From contig DASXZE010000251.1 in NCBI GenBank assembly GCA_036502105.1, positions 1 through 46,976 on the forward strand: a DNA stretch of 46,976 nucleotides. The letters are read 5' to 3'. Positions 1 through 7,888 of the stretch are shown here, one piece after another. The notes beneath the pieces are model-generated. The model worked only from the letters and a program-made list of their open reading frames with translations. It was not told the origin of the DNA and did not search any database. The translations under genes and the position numbers were made by a program. This DNA is from Angelobacter sp036502105 (GTDB taxonomy: Bacteria > Acidobacteriota > Terriglobia > Terriglobales > Acidobacteriaceae). Numbering within the stretch: position 1 is the first letter of the stretch; every line of letters begins with the position of its first letter.

Positions 1-558
1 GACAAACCGGTCCTGTTATTGCGGCGCTTTGACAGGGAGAACGGCGCCCGAATTCCGTTTCTTTCCGCCATGAGCATGCTCGGTGCGCGCGATAACGAAA
101 CGCGAAGCTATCTTGAATTCGTCGACTCTCTCCGCCAGCACGGCGCCTCCCCGCAGGCGGACATGCATGCGCTCTGGCGGCGCGTCGTTTTCAGCATCCT
201 GATCTCGAATACGGACGATCATCTTCGCAACCATGGATTCCTTTGGGCGGGACCGGCCGGGTGGCGATTGTCGCCCGCCTATGATCTGAATCCGGTTCCC
301 GTCGATATTAAACCGCGGATCCTGACGACCGCGATCAACGAGGATGACGGTAGAGCATCCCTGAAGCTAGCCAATGAAGTTGCCCCCTACTTTGAACTGG
401 CCGAGAAAGAGGCACGCGACATTGCGCGTGAGGTCGGAAACGCGGTCACTTCATGGCGCAAGGAAGCTGCCGCTCTGAGGCTGGCCAAGGGCGAGATCGA
501 CCGCATGGCGTCGGCGTTCGAGCACGAGGACCTGAAGCTGGCCGTGGCCGATAAATGA
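1..558 (+). CDS. HipA-like kinase, C-terminal part (cut by window edge)
   Basis: The reading frame is open from the first base and ends at a TGA, so the N-terminus lies outside the window. HipA proteins are Ser/Thr kinases of type II toxin-antitoxin systems that in E. coli phosphorylate glutamyl-tRNA synthetase. Visible family signatures are ISNTDDHLRNHGFLW, which matches the catalytic Asp/Asn loop, and LSPAYDLNP, the metal-binding region that follows it. The remaining ~100 residues are the alpha-helical C-terminal lobe. The HipB-like antitoxin normally lies upstream and cannot be seen. The downstream DNA is degraded and offers no partner. The family assignment is firm; whether the whole gene is intact is unknown. 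Confidence 0.85.
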   Translation, partial: DKPVLLLRRFDRENGARIPFLSAMSMLGARDNETRSYLEFVDSLRQHGASPQADMHALWRRVVFSILISNTDDHLRNHGFLWAGPAGWRLSPAYDLNPVPVDIKPRILTTAINEDDGRASLKLANEVAPYFELAEKEARDIAREVGNAVTSWRKEAAALRLAKGEIDRMASAFEHEDLKLAVADK

Positions 559-570
559 CCGGGTGTGCAC

Positions 571-678
571 ATGAAACCGACATTGGGCTGGACAATGCTG
601 TCGCGCGAAAAAAATGCGGCAAGCCGAGAAGCTGACGAGCGGGGATCAAAACTCAAATTAGGACCCTACCAGAACTAG
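571..678 (+). CDS. Short ORF, possible N-terminal remnant of a larger gene
   Basis: A 35-residue frame begins MKPTLGWTMLSRE, 12 bases after the HipA stop. The opening loosely recalls the start of DUF6361-type proteins (an LGW...S...E pattern), but it stops after 35 codons and the rest of such a protein is absent. It may be the beheaded start of a deleted gene or chance. No clear ribosome binding site is visible. Confidence 0.2.
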   Translation: MKPTLGWTMLSREKNAASREADERGSKLKLGPYQN

Positions 679-1071
679 TTGCTGGCCTAAAATGAGCAAT
701 GCGGACCGTTCCTCATGTTGCATTTGCAAATGAAACCTGATCAATAGTCGGGCGATTGCATGGCAGCAAGGCTGACGCGACCGGCAATGAAGAGGCGTCT
801 GGCAACAAATGCCAATCGGTCCGGCCAGTCGTCGCGGCAGGTGCATGATGCGTTCCCACTGGCCGCCAGAAGTACTCAGCAGCTCGCGTACTGCGAGGAA
901 ACAGATCCGCTGCATGGTGCCACTCCATTGCTGCTGTGTACGGAAAGCCGTTGCGCTCGTCGCGTACCGCAGCAGGGCTGTATGAAAAGCCTTGGCGGGA
1001 ATGATGACGTTGGACAACCACCAGGTACCGATCACAGCGATTGCTGGGTTGTGTCGATTGCTGCTTTTCAT
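658..1071 (-). CDS. Hypothetical protein (137 aa), unrecognised
   Basis: The ATG at 1071 was chosen because a good ribosome binding site (AAGGAGA) lies 6 bases upstream of it. The frame runs 137 codons to a TAA. The N-terminal half is mildly hydrophobic (around AIAVIGTWWLSNVIIPA). The C-terminal half is rich in Cys, His and Arg (for example CRSRQPCCHAIARLLIR), a composition often produced by a frameshifted or non-functional frame. I do not recognise a family. The strong initiation signal argues for a gene that was once real; the odd C-terminus suggests it may be frameshifted. Confidence 0.35.
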   Translation of the reverse strand: MKSSNRHNPAIAVIGTWWLSNVIIPAKAFHTALLRYATSATAFRTQQQWSGTMQRICFLAVRELLSTSGGQWERIMHLPRRLAGPIGICCQTPLHCRSRQPCCHAIARLLIRFHLQMQHEERSALLILGQQLVLVGS

Positions 1072-1700
1072 GGCGGATCTCCTTGTTTCAGATCGAACGC
1101 CATAACTATTGGCAATTCCATGCCAAAACCCTAGGTGGTAACTCATTAAGAGCGAACAGGGTGCGCGGGCGTGATCCAGGGATGACCGATTTGAAAGCCG
1201 CACTTGCCCGACTGCTGCCCACCGATGGGCATCTCGATTGACATGTTAAGGGCGCGCATCAGCTCTTGATAAGACTGACAAGTCAATTCCGTTTGGATAA
1301 TCAGGTTTAGCATCCGCCCGTGGGGTTGCCGTCCAGACTGCCCGAATACCGGCGATCCGTATTTTGTTAGGCAGACTTGGTATACGTAACGCAGAATTCT
1401 ATGATCTTTCCTTTTTGCGATTCTGGCACGGGCATCTGTTTATTCTGGAATTTTCGCGGAGTGCCACGGAGATCAAAAGCGGTAGTAAATTTCCTGTAAA
1501 TTTCCCTGCTAACGGGAATTTTGGCCGCAGAGATAACCCGCTCAGAACTTGCGCCGCCTTTCTGGAAGAAATCGTAGGAGACCAGCCTGTTCCGGGATCA
1601 GTTTCTCGGCGTAGTGGGATTAACGGGGCGCCATCATCACTTGGATAACGTTGGATCGGACCAGGGGTAGCTTCGAGACGTCTTGGCGTCGCTTTGCCCC
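1072..1700. other. Non-coding stretch with TTCCC-N7-GGGAA repeat
   Basis: No frame here has a convincing start, ribosome binding site or family resemblance. The notable element is at 1487-1533: two nearby TTCC(C)TG motifs followed by the palindrome TTCCCTGCTAACGGGAA and a short tail. The same arrangement recurs near 45029-45078. I see nothing else. Confidence 0.5.
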
Positions 1701-1850
1701 AAAGGATGGACGGCCATTGCCAAGTTTCTGAGCACCAGTCTCGCATCTGCCCAAACTTGGCCAGGCAGGGAATGCCTGTGAAGCGCGAGGGCGATTCGCT
1801 ACTGCTAATCCCACTGAAATGCGGGCACGGTTAGTCCAGCAATCCCGCAT
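1701..1850 (+). repeat. 150-bp repeat, copy 1: helix-turn-helix gene remnant
   Basis: This block matches 20933-21082 with only about four mismatches. Read on the plus strand it encodes KGWTAIAKFLSTSLASAQTW followed, one frame over, by ARQGMPVKREG. That is the signature of small excisionase/MerR-like DNA-binding proteins. A one-base deletion after ACTTGG breaks the frame, and the same deletion is present in the other copy. This copy has lost the start codon and the first dozen codons that the copy at 20897 still has, so it is a dead fragment. Confidence 0.8.
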
Positions 1851-2009
1851 AGTCAAAAAACTCATCCGCGCCTGTGTTCCGCGGATCACCACCACCAGTG
1901 TTGTCGAGCAACGTCGTGCGGTAAGGGGCCAGCTTGCTGGGAGAAGTGACGGTCAGTTAGGACTCGTACTCTCAGGTTGGCGCTCCAATCGCGGCGCGTA
2001 TCGTGAAAA

Positions 2010-2363
2010 TCAGCGCCGGTCCAGGGCAGCACTAGTAGCATTTTCTGTGAGCCGGTTGTCCGCGATCATAAAGGCCCGAACTTGAGACTCTGTCAAATGC
2101 TTGAGACTGATTGTTGGAATTTGTTGGAGTTTTAGCAGCCGGGCTGCTTCAACCCGACCGTGGCCGGCGATGATCTGTTTTTGTCCATCGATTAAGACCG
2201 GCACATTGAAGCCGAAGATTTCCATGCTTCTGGCAATCTGGCGAATTTGTTTCTCAGAGTGAATCCGAGGGTTTTTAGGGTCTGATCTGAGCTCTTTAAG
2301 AGCGCGATTAACAACGGAGAGAACACTTGAGTTCTCCAAAATATTGGATGACATGGCTGTCAT
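2010..2363 (-). CDS. ParB/Srx-like nuclease-fold domain protein, C-terminally truncated
   Basis: The product is 117 residues. The start at 2363 is supported by AAAGGA about 7 bases upstream. Residues ~20-105 form a ParB N-terminal-like domain, with LRSDPKNPRIHSEKQI, then IIAGHGRVEAARLL (the conserved GxxR nucleotide-binding box), then MIADNRLTENA. In the usual relatives this domain is followed by a DNA methyltransferase or a helical DNA-binding domain. Here the similarity stops right after NRLTEN and the frame ends a few codons later. It is most likely a 3'-truncated remnant of a prophage-type ParB-methylase, though a stand-alone domain cannot be excluded. Confidence 0.65.
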   Translation of the reverse strand: MTAMSSNILENSSVLSVVNRALKELRSDPKNPRIHSEKQIRQIARSMEIFGFNVPVLIDGQKQIIAGHGRVEAARLLKLQQIPTISLKHLTESQVRAFMIADNRLTENATSAALDRR

Positions 2364-3194
2364 TATTTTTCCTTTACATCGCCAGGTAGGAACTACATGC
2401 GGCGAGAACAGATTTAAGAGCAACACTTTGTAGGTGCGTCAAGAAGTGACACTACCCGAACCCCAAATTACACGGGATTTAGTTGACGTTTTTTGCTGGT
2501 GCTGAAATGCTTCGACTGGACAAACCATTTTGTAATTAGGAATTTCAATCAAGGTACTGGCAAAGTTTTGTGACTGATCAGGTGGAGCTCTCGCATTCAT
2601 AATGTCGGAGTACCCCAGCAAACTATAATTTTGGGGCAGATTCCTCTCTTTCTGTGGAAATCCATGGTCCGCCACTAGGAACGGACGAACGAACTATGCT
2701 GCTGGCTGAAGTCTTTGGAGGCCTCATCACCGAGCAGCCATGTAGCATTGGGGGAGAAATGCTCCAGCCAGTTGTTTCAGCTTATCTGGCAAAGTCTTAC
2801 CAAAAACAAAATGCAGTAATCATAGGATTAGCGAAGTACTTTGCTAAAAACATTGATTACCGCATAGCAGTACTCGTACTGATTTTTTCGTTATTTCTTT
2901 TTGGTTTTCGCCGAAAGCATCATCTGCACAACGTAGATGCTTACACTACAAGAGGCTGTTCTGACGAAAGATTGATTAGAAGAATTTGAATCAAATTTTA
3001 TTTATGAAAACTTGGATTTAATCTTTTTCGGACATGAGGGGGCAGTCATCAATACCTTCTACGCGGGTAAGACCTTCTGAGGGAGCGTTACCGGTTTTTA
3101 AACTTGGCTAAACCAACGGCTGTTGTCATTCGATTTTCAGTATCGAAGAAATGAACGAACTCTCGCAACAATTTTTGCGTACTGTTTGGTTACT
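2364..3194. other. AT-rich stretch without a confident gene
   Basis: Two overlapping frames exist: 78 codons on the minus strand, and 111 codons on the plus strand starting with GTG at 2654. The latter contains one hydrophobic stretch, IAVLVLIFSLFLFGF, that could span a membrane. Neither has a clear ribosome binding site or a recognisable family. The DNA is noticeably more AT-rich than its surroundings, consistent with acquired or decayed material. Confidence 0.4.
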
Positions 3195-3450
3195 TTAGTC
3201 ATCAACCTCGTCGATCCCAGTTGTTCGGATCCTTAACTTCATGCCATTAGATTTTGCCCTGGGGGGATCAAGTCGTTCGACAATCATGGCAAAAGCGGCC
3301 AGTGAGCGGGTCAGCCGATCTACCGTGTAAACAACAACGATATCCACGTTACCGGCGTCGATATCCGAAAGCAATTGGCGGAGAGTAGGCCTCTCCATCG
3401 ATCCGCCAGAATATCGCCATCATCATGTGTCTGAATTCGAATAAAAGAAC
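3195..3450 (-). pseudogene. Serine recombinase (resolvase/invertase) remnant
   Basis: The intact part reads MERPTLRQLLSDIDAG and then DIVVVYTVDRLTRSL. This is the classic middle of the resolvase catalytic domain, including the conserved DRLTRS motif. Upstream, the same strand carries DDG in one frame and SGGSMERP in another, so the usual DDGGxSGG motif is broken by a one-base deletion near 3413-3420. Downstream, similarity ends after IVERLD and the rest of the catalytic and DNA-binding domains is gone. It is clearly non-functional. It abuts the dnaE2 remnant at 3626, suggesting a recombination junction between the two. Confidence 0.8.
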
Positions 3451-3625
3451 AAGGCTTTCCTTGCGCAGAGATCCGCAGCAAAACCAGATCCCAAACGGGT
3501 AAAGCCGCTCTCACTCGCACAAGCAGCGGTCTTAAATCGCTTGTTCGCAATTCGACAGTTCGCATAGAATTGAAAGCTCTTGAAGAAGCCCTTGACGCCA
3601 CCCATTGGAACCGGAAATTGGCTGC

Positions 3626-3766
3626 CGACGGGTTGTTTTGGAGCCAAGATTCATTCGCGTGTCTGGCATGGTGCAGAATCAGGATGGAATCGTGCATTTG
3701 AAGGCTGAGCATCCTGAAACGGTAACCATTAGTGCGGTTCCTATTGCTTCACATGACTTCCATTGA
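3626..3766 (+). pseudogene. dnaE2: 3'-terminal remnant of a second dnaE2
   Basis: The 46 codons before the TGA encode RRVVLEPRFIRVSGMVQNQD and end with ASHDFH. The intact dnaE2 at 17739-20879 ends RRAVLEPKFIRVFGTVQNQD and finishes with the same ASHDFH. Nothing upstream of 3626 matches dnaE2. The fragment is therefore the last ~4% of a second, diverged error-prone polymerase gene. Many substitutions separate it from the intact gene, so it is not a recent copy. Confidence 0.88.
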
Positions 3767-4251
3767 TACCGGAAACAGTATTTACAGAGTACTGATTAGC
3801 GCATGTGAGAGCTGAAAAAGCGCATAACAAAAATCTTTCACACAGCCGTTCTACGCAAAAAAAGCGGTTCCAGTTTAGGGGAACCGCCTTCTGGGAAATT
3901 CACTTCTCACTTTACTGAGACACTCACTATCGGGGAATTGTTGCCTAGTGTCAGATCCTGCGTTTGGGCTGGTTGTGGAAGTCGTTTCTACTCATTCCGC
4001 CGCATTTGCCCCTTCACAGAATCTTCCCGGTGGACAACGGATTTAATACGCAGCGAACGGGATGACATGTCGGAGCCCCTTCCGCTGTTTCTCTAAAGGC
4101 GAATTGGCTATCCCTTTTTGATAGGGCGAGTGGGACAACCCAGCAGCTTTGCCGGTAACTCATAGTATCAAAGGATACAAAATCCAGAGCGCGAGCTTTA
4201 GTTGGTTTGCTTGAGTCCTTCTCAAGGCCACGTGTTAGGAAAGTGATCCAA
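3767..4251. other. Intergenic region upstream of the phosphoesterase
   Basis: No gene is evident. It contains the hairpin at 3857-3888 and presumably the promoter of the phosphoesterase gene. The antisense frames across 4014-4490 lack family resemblance and overlap the phosphoesterase start, so I do not call them. Confidence 0.4.
3857..3888 (-). terminator. Possible rho-independent terminator, minus strand
   Basis: GCGGTTCC and GGAACCGC form an 8-bp stem around a short loop. On the minus strand the hairpin is followed by seven T residues. No minus-strand gene lies immediately to the right, so it may belong to a deleted gene. Confidence 0.4.
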
Positions 4252-6219
4252 ATGATATCTGAAGATCGTAATCGCCAAACGCGCGAACCGCTGCGCAAGA
4301 TCCGCTTTCTTCTTATCATAGGAACGTTTCTGGGATTCTTCATCGCCAGCGGTTCCGCATGGTCACAGACCTGCGCCTCTACCGTGGACAAGACGGTCAA
4401 AATCTGTTCACCAGCCGCCGGTCGTACCGTTGTTTCGCCCGTGCAGTTTAATGCCGGTGCCTTAGACAAAGAACATGTGGTGACCGCCATGGCTCTCTAC
4501 GTAGATACTGTCGAAAAAGCGAGCAGCAAGAATAATCAGCTCATGGCTGGCTTGTCGCTGCCAACAGGCAAACACACGATTGTAATTCGTGCCTGGGATT
4601 CGACCGGTTTGGCGTTCTTTACTCAAGAGACATTTACCTCGACCAATACCGCTTCAACTCCAACTCCAACTCCAACTCCGACTCCTACGCCATCCCCAAC
4701 TCCCGCTCCAACTCCCTCCCCTACTCCGATTCCCACCCCTACACCGTCTGGCATTTCAGCAATCAACCACATCATTCTGGTGCTTCAAGAGAATCGCAGC
4801 TTTGACAGTTACTTCGGCATGCTAAATCCATACCGCCGTGCGCGAGGTTGGAATGTAGGCGACGATCAGCAGGTCTACGACGTTGACGGAATCGACGATA
4901 AGCTCACTACCATTGCTAATAAGGATGACGAAGGAACATTTTTCAGCCTCTTTCATACAACCAGTTCTTGCCTGGACGATATGACCTCATCCTGGCTCGA
5001 GAGTTACGGTGACGTAAGCCGATTCGACTTCACTACTACGAGAAAGATACTGATGGATGGTTTTGTTCATACGGCTGAGGGCTATGCGAAATCTGGTGTC
5101 GGCAGCGGGACATTTACTGACATGACCGGCGAGCGGTCCATGGCCTATTATACCGACACCGCTACGGCCGGCGCGCCTGAGCTGAACTATTATTATTTCA
5201 TCGCTTCGCAGTTCGCTCTCTCGGACCGCTGGTTCTCGCCCGTCTCCAGTAAAACGATTCCTAATCGTCTTGCCACGATGTCCGGCGGCACCACGCAAGG
5301 CTATGTGTTTGATCCTGGCGTTGACGACCAGGCACCCACGCTCACCGCTACGACAATTTTTCAGTTGCTAGACGAGAACCAAATATCGTGGAAAATTTAT
5401 TACTCTCATCTCGACCCGGACGGAAGCCCCTCCACCACATTTAAATATTTTGGCTACAGCGGTAAGTACATCTCAAAAAATGCTTCAGGCGTTATTACAG
5501 TAGATACGACTCATATCGCTAATATCAGCCAATATTTTACCGATGTGCAGAATGGCACCTTGCCTTCTTTCTCTTATATCGAACCCGATTTCGGCGCAAG
5601 TGATGAGCATCCTGGCTCAGGTCAGTCAGTCCTGACCGGGCAGCAACAAATGGCGACGATCGTCAATTCCCTCATGAGCAGTCCGTCTTGGACCGACTCA
5701 GCCCTTTTCTTTAGCTTTGATGAGGCTGGTGGACCATATGATCATGTGCCTCCTGTTCCGGGTCAGACCAACCTCAATACTGATCCCGCTTTGATTGCTG
5801 GTGAGGGCGATGTCACGCCTATCGCAGTCAATCCTGACACTTTCCTTCCCTGTCAGCCGGCAGCACCTGGCATATACACGAATCATTGTGATCTGCGTCC
5901 AACCGACCCGGGCGCTCATGCTGCCGATGCCGCAACCCAACAGGGCTTTGCTGCTCAACTCGGATTCCGCCTTCCCAATTTCATCGTCTCGCCATTCGCT
6001 CGCCGACACTACGTGGGGCACAATGCCATGGACCACACTGCCGTTCTTCATTTCGTGGAAGAGCGGTTTAATCTGCCTTCCCTTACAAAACGCGATGCGG
6101 CCCAACCCAGCTTGCTGGACTTCTTCGATTTCGCTGGCAAGCCGTGGGGAACGCCGCCAACTGACATCCCAGTGCCACCGGCGGTTGGGGCCACTTGTCA
6201 TCCTGCAACCATGCACTGA
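4252..6219 (+). CDS. Secreted phosphoesterase (phospholipase C/acid phosphatase family)
   Basis: The 655-residue product is probably a periplasmic or secreted metal-dependent phosphoesterase. The start at 4252 is preceded by AGGAAAG, and the frame opens with a basic stretch and a hydrophobic signal segment (FLLIIGTFLGFF) ending at AWSQ. Residues ~38-130 form an Ig-like domain (TVKICSPAAG to KHTIVIRAWD). Residues ~135-165 are a Thr-Pro linker made of near-tandem ACTCC units. The catalytic domain starts at HIILVLQENRSFDSYFG, the family metal/nucleophile motif, and continues with IPNRLATMSGGT, SFDEAGGPYDHVPP and FIVSPFARR. All core motifs are present. The substrate (phospholipid or phosphomonoester) cannot be told from sequence. 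The same Ig-like module ends the protein at 45473-46948. Confidence 0.9.
   Translation: MISEDRNRQTREPLRKIRFLLIIGTFLGFFIASGSAWSQTCASTVDKTVKICSPAAGRTVVSPVQFNAGALDKEHVVTAMALYVDTVEKASSKNNQLMAGLSLPTGKHTIVIRAWDSTGLAFFTQETFTSTNTASTPTPTPTPTPTPSPTPAPTPSPTPIPTPTPSGISAINHIILVLQENRSFDSYFGMLNPYRRARGWNVGDDQQVYDVDGIDDKLTTIANKDDEGTFFSLFHTTSSCLDDMTSSWLESYGDVSRFDFTTTRKILMDGFVHTAEGYAKSGVGSGTFTDMTGERSMAYYTDTATAGAPELNYYYFIASQFALSDRWFSPVSSKTIPNRLATMSGGTTQGYVFDPGVDDQAPTLTATTIFQLLDENQISWKIYYSHLDPDGSPSTTFKYFGYSGKYISKNASGVITVDTTHIANISQYFTDVQNGTLPSFSYIEPDFGASDEHPGSGQSVLTGQQQMATIVNSLMSSPSWTDSALFFSFDEAGGPYDHVPPVPGQTNLNTDPALIAGEGDVTPIAVNPDTFLPCQPAAPGIYTNHCDLRPTDPGAHAADAATQQGFAAQLGFRLPNFIVSPFARRHYVGHNAMDHTAVLHFVEERFNLPSLTKRDAAQPSLLDFFDFAGKPWGTPPTDIPVPPAVGATCHPATMH
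4657..4746 (+). repeat. Short tandem repeat encoding a Thr-Pro linker
   Basis: The stretch is built from imperfect ACTCC(A/G/T) hexamers and encodes alternating TP/SP/AP dipeptides. It joins the Ig-like domain to the catalytic domain. Such repeats are prone to slippage, so linker length is likely to vary between strains. Confidence 0.85.
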
Positions 6220-6570
6220 GGTTGGAACTCGGATATAGGCGAAAAGAGGCGATTCAATCGTGGAAAATACTTGCTCTAGGACAAACTTTGGCGCCTATTT
6301 GACCCAAACACCGATTGTTGACTCGATATAACTTCTAATGAAAGCTCAAGAGAAGGCTCAGTCTCAAAGGAATCTGAGCCCCCTTTGACGACTCCTGACC
6401 TGAAAGGCAATCGATCAGCGTCCCGCCTTCTTGGCACAATAGTGTCCCATTAAGATTGCAAGCAAATTATCGAAGAACGCATTGGCTAGTCTTAAATATC
6501 TAGTGAAGCGAGAGGGTTTCCACAGGACGATGAAAACAGTCTAGATTCAAAGATAACCTATATTAGCCCG
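6220..6570. other. Intergenic region between phosphoesterase and IS element
   Basis: No gene is visible. It contains a candidate terminator at 6355-6386. The IS element has inserted at its right edge. Confidence 0.4.
6355..6386 (+). terminator. Candidate terminator of the phosphoesterase gene
   Basis: GGCTCAG and CTGAGCC form a 7-bp perfect stem with a 12-base loop, followed by CCCTTT. The tail is only weakly T-rich and the site lies 135 bases past the stop codon, so the call is tentative. Confidence 0.4.
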
Positions 6571-6621
6571 TGACCTGCCCCCCAAGAACTAGACCAGACA
6601 AAGTGAGACTTCTCCATTAAG

Positions 6622-6915
6622 ATGGCCCGCCAGGGTCGAGGAGGAGAAGTGAGAAAGAGTCGATTCAAGGAAGAACAGATTATTGCCATCCTGAAGGAAT
6701 CAGAGGCCGGAGTGGAGACGGGAGAGTTGTGCCGGCGACATGGGATCACGCGGGCCAGCTTTTACCGGTGGAAGTCCAAGTATGGGGGGATGGAAGTGAG
6801 CGAGGCCCGGCGGCTGAAGCAGTTGGAGGAAGAAAACCGGCAGTTGAAGCACGTGGTGGCGGAGTTGACCTTGGACAATCGGGCGTTAAAGGCGGTGGTA
6901 GCAAAAAAGTGGTGA
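6622..6915 (+). CDS. IS3-family transposase OrfA
   Basis: This is a 97-residue DNA-binding subunit. It carries a helix-turn-helix (EEQIIAILKESEAG to GITRASFYRWKSKYGG) and then a leucine-zipper-like coiled coil (EARRLKQLEEENRQLK). Relatives usually begin MRKSRF. The GTG at 6649, directly behind AGGAGGAGAA, gives VRKSRF and may be the true start; the upstream ATG at 6622 is the alternative. The frame ends KKW-stop right after the frameshift site at 6903-6909. Confidence 0.9.
   Translation: MARQGRGGEVRKSRFKEEQIIAILKESEAGVETGELCRRHGITRASFYRWKSKYGGMEVSEARRLKQLEEENRQLKHVVAELTLDNRALKAVVAKKW
6903..6909 (+). promoter_or_regulatory. Programmed -1 frameshift site (A AAA AAG)
   Basis: Six A residues and a G lie in orfA phase just before its stop codon. 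Slipping back one base enters orfB in frame. This is the standard way IS3 elements make the OrfAB fusion transposase. Confidence 0.8.
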
Positions 6916-7874
6916 GCCCGCAGATGCGGCGGGAGGTGGTGCTGGCGATGCAGGTGGAAGTAGGGATAAGCCAGCGACGCGCCTGCGGGCTGATGGAGAT
7001 AGATCGAGGAACTTGCCGGTATCGAAGACGGAAGGTAGAAGAAGGACCATTGCGAATCCGCTTGCGCGAACTGGCGGAAGTGCGACGACGGTTCGGTTAT
7101 CGGCGGTTGCAGGTGTTGCTGCTGCGCGAAGGCTGGCAGGTGAACCACAAACGGGTGTACCGGCTGTATGTGGAAGAGAAGCTGGGACTGCGACGCAAGC
7201 GGGGACGGAAACGCTCAGGAGCACGCCAGCCACTGGCCGAGCCCACAGGGGCCCAGCAGACCTGGTCGGTGGACTTCATGACCGATGCTCTGAGTTCGGG
7301 GCGAAGGTTCCGAACCCTGAACATCGTAGACGATTTCACGCGTGAAGCCATAGCCATCGAAGTGGATACTTCGCTGGGTGGAGGGAGAGTGGTACGAGTG
7401 CTGAATCAGTTGAAGAGACAACGCGGGCTGCCGCAGCAGATCCGTTCCGACAACGGACCGGAGTTCACCAGCCGAGTGCTGGACCAGTGGATTTACGAAC
7501 AAGGAGTCCGGTGGCACTATATCCAACCCGGACGGCCCATGGAAAATGGATACGTGGAGAGTTTCAATGGACGCTTGCGGGACGAGTGCCTCAACGAAAA
7601 CTGGTTCTGTAGTCTGGCGGAAGCACGGGCGACGATTGAAGTCTGGCGTCAGGACTACAACCAATGCCGTCCGCACTCGGCGCTCGGCTACCGTACTCCG
7701 GAAGAGTTCGCAAAAGTGTCGGCCGGGGGCTATGGAAAAGACGGCGGAAAAGCCGCCTTGGAAAACGCTTCGCGTTTCCCACTTTCCCACAGCCTCGACG
7801 GCTGCGGTTCTCAACTTAGAAGTGCTATGCTCAAAACCCAAAACCAGGAGAATGTCTCATCATCCCTGGACTAG
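6909..7874 (+). CDS. IS3-family transposase OrfB (DDE integrase domain)
   Basis: This is the catalytic part of the transposase, made as a fusion to OrfA by frameshifting. The N-terminal region has the HTH_21 segment (RREVVLAMQVEVGISQRRAC to RRFGYRRLQVLL). The rve integrase core follows, with the three acidic residues in TWSVDFMTD, IRSDNGPEF and YVESFNGRLRDECLNE. The usual closing motif RPHSALGYRTPEEF is present. The product then extends ~45 residues to a TAG just inside the right inverted repeat. Length and motifs are normal and no lesions are visible. Confidence 0.92.
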   Translation: MVSPQMRREVVLAMQVEVGISQRRACGLMEIDRGTCRYRRRKVEEGPLRIRLRELAEVRRRFGYRRLQVLLLREGWQVNHKRVYRLYVEEKLGLRRKRGRKRSGARQPLAEPTGAQQTWSVDFMTDALSSGRRFRTLNIVDDFTREAIAIEVDTSLGGGRVVRVLNQLKRQRGLPQQIRSDNGPEFTSRVLDQWIYEQGVRWHYIQPGRPMENGYVESFNGRLRDECLNENWFCSLAEARATIEVWRQDYNQCRPHSALGYRTPEEFAKVSAGGYGKDGGKAALENASRFPLSHSLDGCGSQLRSAMLKTQNQENVSSSLD

Positions 7875-7888
7875 AAATGGGGGGCAGG

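Noticed and set aside
4657..4746. Tandem ACTCC units as a CRISPR-like or regulatory repeat
   Set aside because: The units are in frame and encode a Thr-Pro linker inside the phosphoesterase. There are no spacers.
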